In this document: positions 1 to 14,200 of the stretch, piece after piece
Layout of the letters: every line of letters starts with the position of its first letter
Position numbering within the stretch: position 1 is the stretch's first letter
DNA from: Trogon surrucura
Taxonomy: Eukaryota; Chordata; Aves; Trogoniformes; Trogonidae
Length of the DNA: 64,000 nucleotides
NCBI GenBank assembly: GCA_020746105.1
Contig: CM036618.1
Span: 115,141,308 to 115,205,307, forward strand
Direction: 5' to 3'
Notes under the pieces: model-generated
The model's input: the letters and a program-made list of their open reading frames with translations, nothing else
Database searches by the model: none
Told to the model about the DNA's origin: nothing
Translations under genes and position numbers: made by a program

Positions 1-3000
1 GGTGCACAGAGTGACCTTGTACCAAGCACAGAGCTATCTAAATGGCATGAAAAAAATCCATTTTAGAGCTATCAATCTACGAAACACCTGTCTATAAAAC
101 CTCAGCCTGCCTTGTTCTGAAAGCTTCTCTGCTTTACAGGCCAGCAGCACTGACAATTTGTGGTTGTTCCGTACTGCTGTCACCAGGAGCCAAAGGTGTG
201 CTTGTGTTTCTCTTGCTTCTTTGGTCAGCTCCCTGTGAACGAAACAAATAAGACCAGTATCTTTCAGGTGAACACGTCATCCTCTCCACTTGCTGCTTCC
301 TCAGATCTCAGCAATGAAACTTGGTCTACACTTGGAAAGGACACCAAGCAAAATGCAGTTATCAGCTTGGTCTTTGTGTTGCATAGCCCAAACTACACAG
401 CTAATTCAGGGTTATTGGCAGCATGTTCTGCAAACAGTAAATCAACTCCTCACCAAGCTGCAAGGACAAGTGCAGACAAGTTTCTGAGCTACTAGAGAAA
501 CTAGAAACTCCAGACAATTTGTTTTTAGGGCAGAATCCCACCCTCTTTGGGTGGAAGTTCCTGAAGGAGCTAACCTCCCAGCGGGCAGACCTAAGCTCAA
601 ACCACATACACAACTCAAAGCAAGCACAGAAAAGAATGACACTATTGGGAAGACTAATCTTCATGGTCCTTAAGATGAACCAGGCCGGGGTACACGCTGC
701 CACATAACTCCTATCAAACATTGGGCAGCCATAAGCAGCTTCTTGAAGGTAAGTCTCCTGTTGAGATGGCAGCACACTACAAGAAAGAAGCAACTGTATC
801 CTTGGAACATAAAGCCTGACCCCACACACATACCATAGATGAACTCATTCCATCAGAGCTTATGAACCGCTCCGTGCTCAGGATGAAAGGAGGTTTTATC
901 CTTAACCGGGACTTCTCCGGAAAGGTCTACAAAGCAGAGTTCCTGGAAAGCTGAGTCTGTTTTCAGCAATAAGAAACTGAGATTGTGCTGCCAGTCTTAA
1001 GACAGGAACTACCACTCATTCCTTCCTGTCAGTCTACAAGAGTAAGATTAGCTTATGTTGTCCCTGCATCCCTAAATATCCCTGCTCTATTTCTTAGGAA
1101 GTTTCAAAATGTACAGAAAATAGACAGATCAATGAGCTCTGTTCAGAAGCTCTGAGAAATAACAAGGAAGAGCTCAATTTATTTTTTTTTTGTAATGACA
1201 GGATCATCAAAGATAGAGATGCTGGAGGTAATAGCAGGGGCAGGTTAAAGCAACACTAGAAACATAAATGATGCATTAAAGCGTTTACATCCTATGCTGG
1301 AGAAACCAAGAAGAGCAGGGTCACACTTAGCTGTGAACTTGAGGTCTGTATCCTGAAAGACGTGAAGTACTATCACCTTATTTCTCTTGATAGAGAGAAA
1401 TGTGTCCTTTAGACAATTAGGGTAGGGGGTTTTTATTACTAGATGAAAGCTATAGCTGGAGAAAAAAGCAAGAATAGAAAGCATGTTACTCCAAAAAGCT
1501 TTGAAATAAGTCAATAGCACAGTCCTAATCTGAAATCCTGTGGTTAGTTCTCATTGCCTCAGGTTAAAGGGACACAAAAAGAAGAGTCAGAGGCACAAAA
1601 AAGATCCTTCTAAAGGCAGGGACAGGCTTTTGTCTATATAGGAACAAAAAGAGGAAAAGTCTCCACAGAATTACTGGGCAGGAGGAATACATTTAAGTAT
1701 AACTAAAATATTCCAGTTTGAACTCTATCCTCAGAACTCAGAAGTCCGTTTTGAATTTAAAACACCCCCAAGAAGATAGGTAAATGAGAATTAAAAGTGC
1801 AGTAAGTGAGATTGCTACCTTAAACTAGTCAAGTTTTAGGTTACCACGTGTCACACAAAAGCTGTGGAGTAACTTCAAAAAAGATTACCCAGGTTACTGT
1901 CTGACCAGGCTATTTCTCAGACATTCTTCTGAAGCCTTTCGACAGGATGCTTATCTAAAGTCCACTGATTTAATCTGATTTAGCAGTTCCAGAAGAGAAA
2001 ATAGAAGCATAATCTATGTTACATGCAAATCCCTGCCTCTGTGCTGTTAAGTTTAAAATGGCCAAAAGTTTATACTTAGATGATGGAGAAAGCACCAACC
2101 AAATAAAAATTGTGCTTCCTGAAATGTGCAAAGTGAGCTGTATTAACAGTTTAAGTGACAGAAAATTCTGGAGAGTTGAGTTTTAGTAAGTACTCTAACT
2201 GTGGGCTTATTTGACTACTACCCACAAATCTGAGTGGAGCACAAACACCTGCAGTTTAATTTTCCTACTAGCTTAAAGAAGGACGAGGCCACATATGAAA
2301 GAAGAAAAGGTAGAAAGAAAAAGCAAATAAACAGGTAATCGCTTATAAGAAATTGAATCAATTACATCCTTTTTTCTGCACCAACTGCCAGGCTCAGCCA
2401 CCCGCCACGGTACAAGCCCTTTTCAGTGTTTTGTTCTGATTACTGCTATACTGCCCGTGCCAGGACTAATTTGTATTCCTGGATCCTGGATGCTTTAGAA
2501 AAGAGGGTTAATTATCTTGCTTTTTTAATAGCTGCTGGCTCCCTGGCAAATTCCTGCAGGAGTAATCATTCCTTTGCATGAAGACCCCCTCAGTCTGCAG
2601 CTGCTCCATGAACACCAGAAAAGGAAAAAGTTCAATCAATCATGCCAGAAATTTAGACTTTGCATCAGCAGCTGCAACAGTCAAGAGGAAGAGCAGAGAG
2701 CCTCTCTGAATTAATGCGTGGCTCTAGCCCAGGGAGCTGGCTGTGAAAGGTCAGAACAGGAAGATTTGACACAGGGCAGATACTAAAGCTTTCTGAACAC
2801 AAGAAAAGAGACTGAGGTTATTTCCTTTAGAGGGACATGGCCAAGGCACAGCACAAAGTAATCTGGCTGCATTAGGTTTCTCCAGATCCTGTGGGATTTA
2901 CAAACCCTGGAGAAAGAAATATTTTTTTTTTAACAGGGAAAGAGTATTACACAGTAGAAGACTTAAGAGAACACAAATATTTTGTTCTTTTAACTCGATG

Positions 3001-6000
3001 ACACAGCTGTCCAGAAATGGAAACTCTTCGCCCTTTATAAAATCAGATGCTTTAGTAGTAGAATGTAGGGGCCTCATCATCCCAAACCCCAAACAGCTTT
3101 GTTTCAGTTTATTTACATCTCAGACTGTGCCCTGACCTACCAGCTTTTGTAAGCAACCCCAATGGCATGACAGAAACATCACATTATCATGTGAGCCCAC
3201 CTGACTACCTCTCTCCACAAATGTCATTTTTAATAGTGCAGCTCAGAAGATACCACCTTACTACTTACTTAGTATGCTAAGGTTTAACAAGTGAGCAAGA
3301 AAAAAAAAAAAGGAAACCCTTGTTTTACAGATGAATAATGACGCCAGGTATTTCTCGGCTCAGGTTTCCATGGTGAATACTATTAACATTTTTCACATTC
3401 CAGTCCGCTCCCAGACCATTCCTTACAGAAGCAAAGGTAGGTTGCAAAGAGCACAGGTTAATTTAAAGCATGTGGTCTTAACACTTAACAACAAAACCAG
3501 CACAGGCTAGAAGTATTGAAGAAAGTGAAAAACACCTCACTTCTAAGATAGGATGGCCTTAGGTACATATCAGACCACTTGATCTAGCTGCAGTTTAATG
3601 TCCACATCTCACCCTTATGAGCTTCCCAGCCCAGGAGAGAAATGCAGGTCTAGTGAACCGTGCTCACTTCTCGTTCCTTAGTGCTTTCCTTCCAGCGCTC
3701 TTGCAGCTCTACTTGTCCCTTGCTTAGATAGAATTCTCCATTCATTCTTGAATTTCACAGCAATTCGGTCACAAAACATAATTTTCTCGAGCTGTTCTTC
3801 AGTGAGCCTTTCTCACCAGTCTTAGAGCAACACAACCTATGATTCAGGACAGCACCACAGGGGACAGCCAGCACAGGGGAAACACTTTGTGGAGCACCAG
3901 ATTGCTTTTCCCTTTGCACTTTTGCCTTTCTTTGGGGGTGTTGCTACCAGGGGACCCCAAATGACCAAGGTTTCCTTAAACCTAATACATTTTTGCCACG
4001 TATTCAGAGGGCATTATCAGCTCTCCTATGACAACACGGCACAGCGCTGCTTGGTCATAGCATGAGACATGCAAACTGGTGTACGCAACCACTGCAAGGC
4101 AAGTTTTACAGCAGGACTCGCAAGACTCTCGAGTGACCTTTCATACACCAGATAGTTGACGGTATGAGGCTCTCAACTGCAGCACAGCTGTATCTTGTTT
4201 TAAGGTCAAAACTCAGAATAATGGTATTTTGTGCTTTAATAACTCTTCACAGGAAGCCAAGCTCGTAACTAGTGTTCTATTTTCCCATGCCTTCTTGCAC
4301 ACTGTTTCTGGCCAAAGCCAAGTCAATGCAAACAAGATTATATTGGAGATTATTACCACCTCTGTAATTGCTAAAAGGGACTAAAACACTAGACTGGGTA
4401 GATATAAAAACCTGGAATGGCTAAAAAACCAACTAGCAGCTATAGATGTGAGAATACACGGTATTTTCAAAAGATGGCACAAAAAAATTCCAAATATGTT
4501 TAAAGTAATTTGAGCAAGTATGTGCATGTTCCCAGATTTTGACGTATTTTTTAACAAAAGATACGGAATGTCTCCTTGCTAAGCCATCATAATATTCAAA
4601 GGTGTTCAAGCACTGTTCACAAGAAAACACACAGCAGGAAAAGGAGCAAGTTGTGTTTAATAACAACAAAAAGGGTTTCAGCCAGTTACAAGCCAGCTTA
4701 CCCCAAACATTATTCCTTACTAAAAGACAGACGTAGTGACACCACATTAAGTCAAATTATTCCTTTCATAAAGCAGGACACCCAAACTACTCCTGAATGT
4801 TTTCTTTGAAATCTTTCCTCGTATCACCCTCATGACACACTGTATCTTGCTGTGGTGGTATAGAGAGTCAAAAAGCAACTATTCCCATTTCTTGCATATA
4901 AGGAAAAATAAATATAAACAAGGATTAGACTATCATGAGAGAAGACAAACAGATTTCTACTTCAATATATCATTTACCTTAACTCAAGGGTGATCAATTA
5001 GAAAAAATAAACTTTTTAAAAAAACAACCAATCAACTAAAAAAAAACAAACCCTACAGTGGAACAGACACGAAGATACTACACTGTGAATGCCCGCTGCT
5101 TACAAGCAGAGAACATGCATAGCAATGATCATTATTTCACTTCTATGGCTTATGCAAGAGAGAGAAAAAAATGCACTGAGAGACCTTAATAGTTTAATTT
5201 TAATCTAACAAGTATAGTAATACTGCTGCCAAATGATAGGTAAACTTCCCTCCCACTGGAACAACTAGCTTTTCACCTGCCCCACTTTTTTGTCTCTATT
5301 CTAAAGAGCAAGATTACAGGTGAACACACATCTTTGAGGAAGAAGACCAATCTTACTCCTCCCTGAGGACAAGCATCCATCCTTGTAGGTCCAAGAGAAG
5401 ACATTATTTTCTTTTTAGAGCAAAACACCAACAAGGGATCTTTCCTGTTCTCAAGTTTTACAGTAATAAGATGATTATTTTCAGGAAAAAGAAATCTGAC
5501 CAATTTTTCAGTCTTTTCTTCCCCATGTGGCACAGGCTATTCATTCTGCATTTGGTACTTCCAGCTGGTATTCAAGTCCTCTCGGATACACCTGGAACTA
5601 GTCTGTCCTCTGTCTGACCTGGGGAGCCACAGGGAAGATGCCTTTCACCTGAATATCTTAGGCACTGAATGCTGTGATTCACTGAGGACACTGAAACATT
5701 AAAGTGCTTTTTTTGTTGTTTTTTTTTTTTAAAAAAAACCCTGAATGCTTTAAAGGTCACTCATCCAACATCCCAAACTAGACCAACAGATAACATACTA
5801 TTTTTAATGCTCAACTACAAACAACTTGACAACTGAAACTACATTAATACAAATAGCAATGCAAGTTATGACAGAAGAAACAGGTTTCCACAGAACATTC
5901 AAGTCGATGGAAAAGAAATGAATGATCAGGAGAGACCTTTTACAGTTAAAACATTAGGCAGCACAGAACATCTCACTAGTACCCAGCATGTCTGTTGTGA

Positions 6001-6716
6001 AGTAGCAAGATACAGCACACAGCCTTCTGCGCTGGAACCCTCTGGGGGAAAAGCACTGAGGCTTCACGAGTATTCGCAGCGTCTCTAAAATGCAAATCAG
6101 TTTGCCACCTACCAGACAGGGGTCTAGCATTATTCCAAACCCTATGCAGAAAGAGCTGCCAGAGCTCAGTTCCCAGTTCAGACATATTAGAAGCTTGATT
6201 TGAATATCTGAAATACTTGTTACCTGAAGCATGAACAAAACAGAGATCGACAGGGCAAACACAAATCATTGTTGATGAGAAAACCTGAAGTCCAGCTGAT
6301 ACATATTCCTTTGTACGAAACTAATAAAGGCGAGAATCCAGGCTGTAGTTAAAGAAGTGCAACACCTACCGTCTGTAAACACACTGCAACATAATCTCTC
6401 AAGGACAAATGTACTGCACAGGGAGTCTTGCGTAAAGGATGGATATGAATAAAAGCCATAAGGACAAAACAAAGAACTTGTATGATAAAACACGAAATAT
6501 CTGATAAAATAGCTTCTCCCTGGTCAATAAGAGCAGGACTGGAAGAAGCCCTAGACACTTAGAAAAGGGGAACAAACATAGAGCCTAAGAAAACAGCTTC
6601 TAAACTTCCCTGCTTGGATTCCCATTTTTGAGGGCTTGGCCCAAATAAGATATAACTCCAGTTCTAGAATAGAAAACAGAGGTTTGAAAGTACTGGAACA
6701 TAACAAATCATCTTCC
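1..6716. other. Intergenic DNA, no gene recognised
   Basis: AT-rich single-copy-looking DNA on the 3' side of HNRNPLL. Open frames here are all short (142 codons or fewer), lack recognisable domains and have no consistent splice context. The stretch 2380-2760 is more GC-balanced and dense in TAAT-type and E-box-like words, and is discussed as a possible conserved non-coding element. In mammals the next gene on this side is ATL2, but no ATL2 exon is recognised. Confidence 0.6.
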
Positions 6717-7185
6717 TCATAGAATCATAGAATTGTCAGGATTGGAAGGGACCTTAAAGATCTTCTAGTTCCAAACCCCCCGCCATGGGCAGAGACATCC
6801 CCCACTAGACCATGTTGCCCCATTCAGCCTGGCCTTAAAAACTTCAAGGGAGGGGCTTCCACCCCCTCTCTGGGCAACCTGTGCCCATGTCTCACCACCC
6901 TCATGGTAATGTCCAATCTGAATCGGCCCATCTCTATCTAGTTTTAATCCATTCCCTCTAGTCCTACCACTACCTGACTTCCTAAAAAGCCCCTCACCAG
7001 CTTTCTTGTAGCCCCCCTGAGATATTGGAAGGCCACAATAAGGTCTCCTCAGAGCCTTCTTTTCTGCAGACTGAACAACCCCAACTCTCTCAGTCTGTCT
7101 TCATAGGAGAGGTGCTCCAGCCCTCTGATCATCCTCGTGGCCCTTCTCTGGACACGGTCCAGCAAAGATTTCTCGCCTTGATAAT
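6717..7185 (-). mobile_element. CR1 LINE fragment (3' end), minus orientation
   Basis: On the plus strand it opens with TCATAGAATCATAGAAT, the reverse complement of the CR1 3' tail, followed by the antisense of the CR1 3' end (GGATTGGAAGGGACCTTAAAGATC). It continues through the reverse complement of the ORF2 C-terminal region to about 7185. Only the last ~0.47 kb of the element is present, a typical 5' truncation. It lies downstream of the HNRNPLL stop codon, in the same transcriptional orientation. Confidence 0.93.
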
Positions 7186-8192
7186 CTCACATCACATTAT
7201 ACTCTCTTAATCCCACCTGGATGACCTCAGTCTAAGTGAGAGGCTAGCCAAGTCTATTCAGTCTCTGAAAAGACAGATTACAGAAAGAATCAAATAAATT
7301 GTCCAGGTATGAAAGAGTATGGTGGGGCTTGCTTTTTGTTTTAACTATTTTTACCACCCTGGTTTCTGTTGCAATCAATCTTCTCATATATCCAACTCTT
7401 ACCATTTAGTATGTCATAACCATATTAAAAAAAAAAGTCAGAGGATATCCTCTAAATTTAAACTATGGAAAATGAGAATGAACACATTGGTACAGGCTTG
7501 CAATTTTAATTTTTAAAGGCCCCCACGGTGGGACTAGCTATAGATGGCATCATGCTAATGCAAATGGAATTTTTTTTTAAAAAAAACACTTTAAATGAGT
7601 ATGAATTCACACCATACACATGTACATACTTACTAATTTTCTACATTAGCTTTTTTTGAACTATAAATCAAGTCTATACTACTAAAAATTTGGTATGTGC
7701 AACATTAACCTGATTAAAGCATTTTATAAATACAAGCTTCTTAGTATTGCAACATACTTCACTACTTAACATACTGAAAAACAAGTTTTACATTTAAAAT
7801 TCTAATGTAATATTTTTATCTGCCAATTAAGACTACAAATGGAAAAATACTTGCTAATCTTTTGCATTATCGAAAATGCAAATATATTTCATTTTTGGAA
7901 GAAAATCTTGTTTAAACTACTGGTACTTCTTTAGATATTTGAAGATACTACACTAACAAAATACAAACTTTATAGTAAGCTTACGACATGTACTTCTCAG
8001 AGGCAAAAAGAAAAAAAATCTGTTCTGTATTTATGAAGGAACATCCATTTATTATAAAACAAGATAAAAGATATTAGAATTAAGTTGAAACAAGGCAACA
8101 TTAAAACAACCACTTTAGAGCTTTGTGAATGAAGTGTAGTTTTAAACTTGCAAAATAAGGTGAACGTAGCTCTTAACATGCTGTCCTCTTCT
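7186..8192 (-). other. HNRNPLL: Probable HNRNPLL 3' UTR with candidate poly(A) signals
   Basis: This AT-rich stretch directly follows the HNRNPLL stop codon on the minus strand. The first AATAAA on that strand is at 8048-8053, about 140 bases after the stop. A variant ATTAAA is at 7505-7510, about 690 bases after it. The true 3' end is not determined from sequence. The segment 7500-8190 is evenly AT-rich and repeat-free, as 3' UTRs of RNA-binding protein genes often are. The CR1 copy at 6717-7185 is an outer limit for a simple UTR. Confidence 0.5.
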
Positions 8193-8248
8193 CTATAAAT
8201 GGGATGACGTAGAGAAGCACAGCTTCAGGGTGTAAGGGTTGGAGCCAT
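8193..8248 (-). CDS. HNRNPLL: HNRNPLL terminal coding exon 13 (residues 526-543)
   Basis: After a CCTGACAG acceptor it encodes NGSNPYTLKLCFSTSSHL and a TAG stop at 8193-8195, identical to the mammalian C-terminus. It is too short to stand out as an open frame and was placed by similarity, phase and splice sites. Confidence 0.95.
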
Positions 8249-11200
8249 CTGTCAGGAGACAACATAGAACACACTCAGGGTGTTTTACTGAGCAAGAGCT
8301 CTCCGGCTGATCAAGATCACCTTGCACAATCTGACAAGTTTACCAGTTCTGTAGATTTAAGGCTCACATCAACTCACCAACACCCTCAGTGGCCTGCAAA
8401 TGCCAGATGACTTGCAAATAGCTCTTACTGCTAAGTCTACCAGCATTTTTCAGACATAAAACCAAAGTGATGGATCTGGTGGCACGCGAATGTAGACAGA
8501 ATTCCAAATGCTGTGCTACACACAAGAAAGACTTTTCCATTATTGCTGCCCCTCTTCCTGTCTGAACTATGTATAAAAGTAGTATTTAACAGGCAATTTC
8601 AAAGCCAAAAGGCATAGCTATTTAAGAAAGTCAAGATTTGGAATGTGGCATTTGTGTCAGAGTGGCACTGGACATTATTTACATGTGTTGATAGAGGAAA
8701 GCACAGCAGGATGTACAGCACGCCCTTCACGCCTCTCCAGTGAAGCATAAAACAACCCTCTTCCGTTTTGAAAGGCTGTCAAGACCCACGCATGGCAGCA
8801 CACATTTGCCTCTCAGGTAATAAAAGTTATGTCCTCCTGATTCAGACAACCTTAACCAACAGTCTTAACCAACAGCCCTTGTTTTAAAAATAAATCTTTT
8901 CCTGCAATAGACACATTTGCTTATACATTAGAGTTTGCCTTTTTCATGTTGAAGGAGCAAGTTCTTCTGCTGTCATCACCTCTCCAAATTGAAATAAATT
9001 TGAAATTGTGAACCGTGCGTTATCAGGAATATCTTAAATATTCTGCCCCCGAAGTAATCTCAGTCCATTATTGAGAAGGTGGCCAAAAGGGCGTGCATGG
9101 AGGAGGGGTAGGAAAGATTTAAACAGTTAACACTTGAGAGGAAGGCAAATTTATAACAGTTTAGAGAAGGTAGTTGAAAATAATATTAGACACTGGATTC
9201 AAATTTATGTTCACGAACACCCAAAAAAAATCCATTTAATTCAGTAAACTACTTTAATTGTCCAGTGCAGATCAGGACTATTACATACATGTTTAGCAGG
9301 TGAACAGCCCCCTCCATTCTTACTAGTTTAGAGCTAGAAGTGGATTGGATTCACAGTTACTGATCTGAAAGAGAACCAACTCCAAGAGCAGTTATTTCAG
9401 AGCAGTAAGCTGTGTAACTTAGATGAATCTCCTGCCCAAAGACCTTGTATTTATTGTGACAGACATAAAAAGCTTCAATAAGATATTATCCATTAAGTTT
9501 GATTTCAGTGACAGTGGATTTACACCCTTTTATTCTGCCTGCCTTTGTTTTACGCCAAACCAATACTTTTTTTTCTCCATTTTTCCATAACTTCAAAAGC
9601 TGCAGAGCATATTTTGAGTTTACAGGTCCACTCAAAAACTAAGAAAGGGTGCCGTTTAAGTAGAAACTAATGGAATCTAAACTAGAGATTAAATACTGTA
9701 ATGCATACTGTATTTGTATACTGTAATATATGTAGTACAGTATATGTGTATAGATATATAAAATAACACATATGTACATATATATATGCAGCTTTCAGCT
9801 GCAGACCGAGCTGCTGAAGCCTCACCTTTTAAAAAGGCAGGATCAACATGAAAGAAAACACAAAAAAAAAAGTTAGCAGTAAGATCAGTAATATTGACTT
9901 ACTTGGGACTCTTATCTGGTAGTGATTAAGTACAGTGAGAGCTTCCACTGCATCCGTCTTACATTCCCATTCCAACAGACCAGACAGTGTTTTGGCAGAA
10001 GCTGTCAAAACAAGAAATAATAAAGAGGAAGGTATCGATAACATCTTCTCACAGCGTATGCTTTTATCAAAACTAGAATTCAAATATCTCCCCCAACAGG
10101 TCAAAGTCTACTTACGTTTTGGATCAAACACTTTGTATTTAATAAAGTTGAGAACTTCATGATCCTCACATAACTGTCACAAAAATAAAATAAAAGGTAA
10201 AACTCCAGTAAAAATGCACATAAACACATTAGCAAAAATTCCAAGTTCCTGGAAGAGACACACAAAAAAGAAAACACTGACTCTTTTAAGAGAGCTTCCG
10301 AGAACTTGTGGCAAATTATTTAAAAAATATATTTATATTGGTATTCTCAGGAGTTACCATTCTATAACATGCAAAACAAGGCTCCTATCTGTGCTGCCCC
10401 ATGATAAATACGGCTTTATATGCACAAAAATTCTTAGAGCACTGATATCACTACCACCTCAAACATTTAAATAAAAAACAAGTTCTTCTTTTTGACATTC
10501 CCACTTACAAAACAGTAGTTCAGAAGTTGCACATACAAGCTCACTAGTCATGAATCAGAGCTAACTTTCACACAGAGCTTGAAAACAAAATAAATTTTAT
10601 TGAACTGAAAAAGAACTCACTGAATTGTCATCAGTTTTATCATTGTCTCCACTTGAGAGGCCAGTATCACATGTTTTAAACATCCAGAGCTCATTTAGGA
10701 CTCAGTTGTGAAACTGCTCTAGGTGTGTGCTTCTCTCCACTCTGAAACACCCTAGCAGTCACTAGAGTAACTGTCTTAGGGAGTCGGCACGTCTTTTCCA
10801 AGTTTTAGTCCTAACTTTCCCTGTATTTGGCTTTGTGTGTCTTCTCTCCTTCCACCACAAAAAAATGCATTAAGCTCCTCAACTTCATTTTCAAGACTCT
10901 GTTTCTCACATTAAAAAACCAACCCACAAAAAAAAAAGAGCAAATAATGCCAGAACTGTGAAAATATAGCAGCTTCTACAGAGAGAGGCGACAGACTTAT
11001 TTTAAAAAAACAGGTCTCTTCCAGTCGCTATGCTGTAACTATTCCAGATATTTTTTTTTTTAAAGTAGCACAGGGTGAAGTTAAAATGGAGCCCCAGAAC
11101 ACTAGATGTCACAGTAATTTCAACTACCTACCTTTACAAATGTTTCTTCAGTTACACACAGGGGAACATTATAATAATGCAGCACACAAGAGGGTGGTTG

Positions 11201-14200
11201 GATGATGTTCTTAGATGCTTGGCCAGCACTGGTGAAGCGATTATTCTTACTCATTGCAAAATCCTTGTAACTACTTGTGCCATCCTCCAGTTCAAATATC
11301 TGGCTTGGAACTACTGAATGCTGCTTGGAAACACTAGGATTTAAAGATATATATAAAGATATATATAATATATATATATTTATACGGATAAAATTCCTTG
11401 ATCATCTAAAACTTGCATAGCTTGCACACAGTTTATCTAACCAGAACAGAGCTGACATTTCTTTATAACAATTTGAAACAGAACGGGAACAAGATGGATT
11501 GGATTTGACACCTTTCTTAAAAATATGTAGAAAGGATGGATAAGACACATTAGGGAATGCAATGTATTAATAGCTAATCCACACAATGCCCATATTTAAT
11601 ATTTTATTAATAAATATCTATTACTATAGAGTAACCAAGAACAATAAATAAAATTATCTGTGGTAATAAATAAAGAATAGCTGTAAATTGGAAATCATAA
11701 CTCCAACAATGATAACAGAACAATGGAATATTGTCCATTTGCAACCGCATTCCATCTGCCCACTGGTATACTAATCTGATAAAATATATTTACCAGACAT
11801 TAAGTCTCTTTCCAAACAACTTGACATTGTTGAGATGGGTGACAGCTCTTTCCACGGCATACTCATCACCCATTTCAACCAGTGCTGTGCCTGGAATAGT
11901 CTTCATAAATTTCACCTAAGATAGATAAGGGAAAAATGATGTCGCAACAAACAGTCCAACCAAGACTTTCGAAAGTTATTAGGAAATATATTTAGACCAT
12001 CTCGGCCAGGCTTTTCCCAAAATAATTCAGATTACTATAGTAGTTTCCAAGTTTCTAATACATTATGTCTTACCTTCTCAATGTTTCCATACAAGCAGAA
12101 CAGGTTAAAGACTCTTGAACAGTTCATCTTCAGCTGGTGCAACCCACTAACCATGACAACTGACCCAGACGGATTTCCACCATGCATGTAAGAGGATGAC
12201 GCTTGGGGCAACGGATAAGCAACAAGTTCTGGAGTGTCCCGAGATCCCATTCGGTACCGGCTTGGCAAGGGCAACAAAGGACCATGTGACCCTATGGAGA
12301 TGAAAGACCATGCTTTCATATTTGAAACACAATTCATTATTTAATCATGCATTAAAGCATATTTAGAGGGGGAGGAACAATATTACTTCAGTTTCTGTTA
12401 TTTTTTCCCAGTTTTAAAAAAAATAAATAATTCAATCCTGCAGCAATATCACCACATGTACTCACAGCTACACCACACCAAGAAGGAATAACACAAAGTA
12501 GGTAAAACTAATCAATAGGAGCGAACTTTTAGCCAGATGTCAGGAAAGAGATGACACAGTTGTCTTCCAGAGAAAAGACATGAAGTCAGAAGACTGCCTT
12601 TCTATAAACAGCTCATTTGGAAGAAACAGGAATACTTAAACCCCTGCATTCATGCAAAATGAAGCCGTCTTATTTTCCACTATAGGTAAAGTGAGAAATT
12701 CATTGAAATAACCATTCTTTTTTTTTAATGAAGAGACATTACCAGTATGCAATACTTCCATTTATAGAAAACATCAGTCTTATAGACCAAGGAGAAGATG
12801 CCTGTTCTTCTGAGACAAAAATGAATGTGAAATTCACCTCAGCCAAGTATAGAAGGAACCTTTTGTCTTCCCTGCCCCATCCCCAGCAAAAAGCAGTAAT
12901 GAGAGGGAGATAGTGTATAGGAGAAAAGGCACATCACTTAAAGCAGAAGTGTATGACAGAAGAATGAAATAAGAACATCAATGAATATAAGGTGAAACTT
13001 GGAAATTCCAGAGATTTGAAGAACCCCTGGAAAGAGTAGGCAGAAGTTCAACCTACAATGTAAAACATAAATATATTTGCAAAGAAAGAGGCAAGACAAA
13101 TCACATTGCACCTGACAGTTAACTAGAGAAGTCTCGTCTAACTGCAGACATTGGTTTCTCAACTCTGAGGTTCTTGGTCGAACACATGAAAGTGACAGCA
13201 GATCCTCATTTACAGATAGCACTGGTAACAGCAGCAGCACTTCACAGAACCAATTCCAAAACATCGTTCTTATACAGTCACACAGCTATACCTTTCCAGA
13301 ATTAGCTAAATTTGAAGAAATGCAAAGCCCACAATTCACAGCTTTGCACGCGAGAATATCAGAGAGCTCTGTGTTGCATCCAGCTATGATGCTGTTCTCT
13401 AAAAGAAAACGGTTTTCCCAGTACAGATGTCTCTTTCCATCCATTGCTAGGGTGCTGGCAACTGTAAGGAAACATTCTTCCAAGGAATAAATTTGTAGAG
13501 CTGGATGCTTCCTGTGAAAGGAAGAGGTATGGCAACAAACATGCCCAGATTTCAGTGAACCACCACACACACAGCACAATAGTGAACTAATCATGCTGTA
13601 CGGGTCCACAGTCTAGCACTGATTATTTAAAATTCCACATAAAGAAATCACAACCACTTGTCATCTTATGTTACTTACCATAGCCATCATGTCTGAATGA
13701 TGATGGGTGCTCTCCCAAAATAGCTTGCCTCTGGCGGCCCTTTCCTCTGTCTAACATGTGGGAAGGGACAGAAAACAATTTAGTATGCACAACTATTATT
13801 TCTCCAGTAAAGACACAAAGCTTCTAGTTAAGAAGCAAAAAAGTAGTGTGAGTCCTTGTTAATTTTATAAACAATTTCTCATTCATTAAAAGTGTAAAAC
13901 CACAAGCTGTAACCCTGGGACACCAAAATTAAAAGACTACCATGTGTATAACAAGTTGCACTTAAGTTGCTTGGGGGCAGTGGCCAATGAGGAGATGCAG
14001 ACAATTAAAATTTATGGAAATACCCAATAGTTTTCCTAAACAGATGCCACACATTATTATAGATAACAACATACATCAGGATTTACCTATGCGTCTCTTA
14101 AAACAAATTGGAAATGCAGTACTTTTGAAAGACAGTACCTGAATCATAATATTAGCTTCAACAGCAACACATTTTCAAAGTGGGCTTCTTTCAAGAAGTT

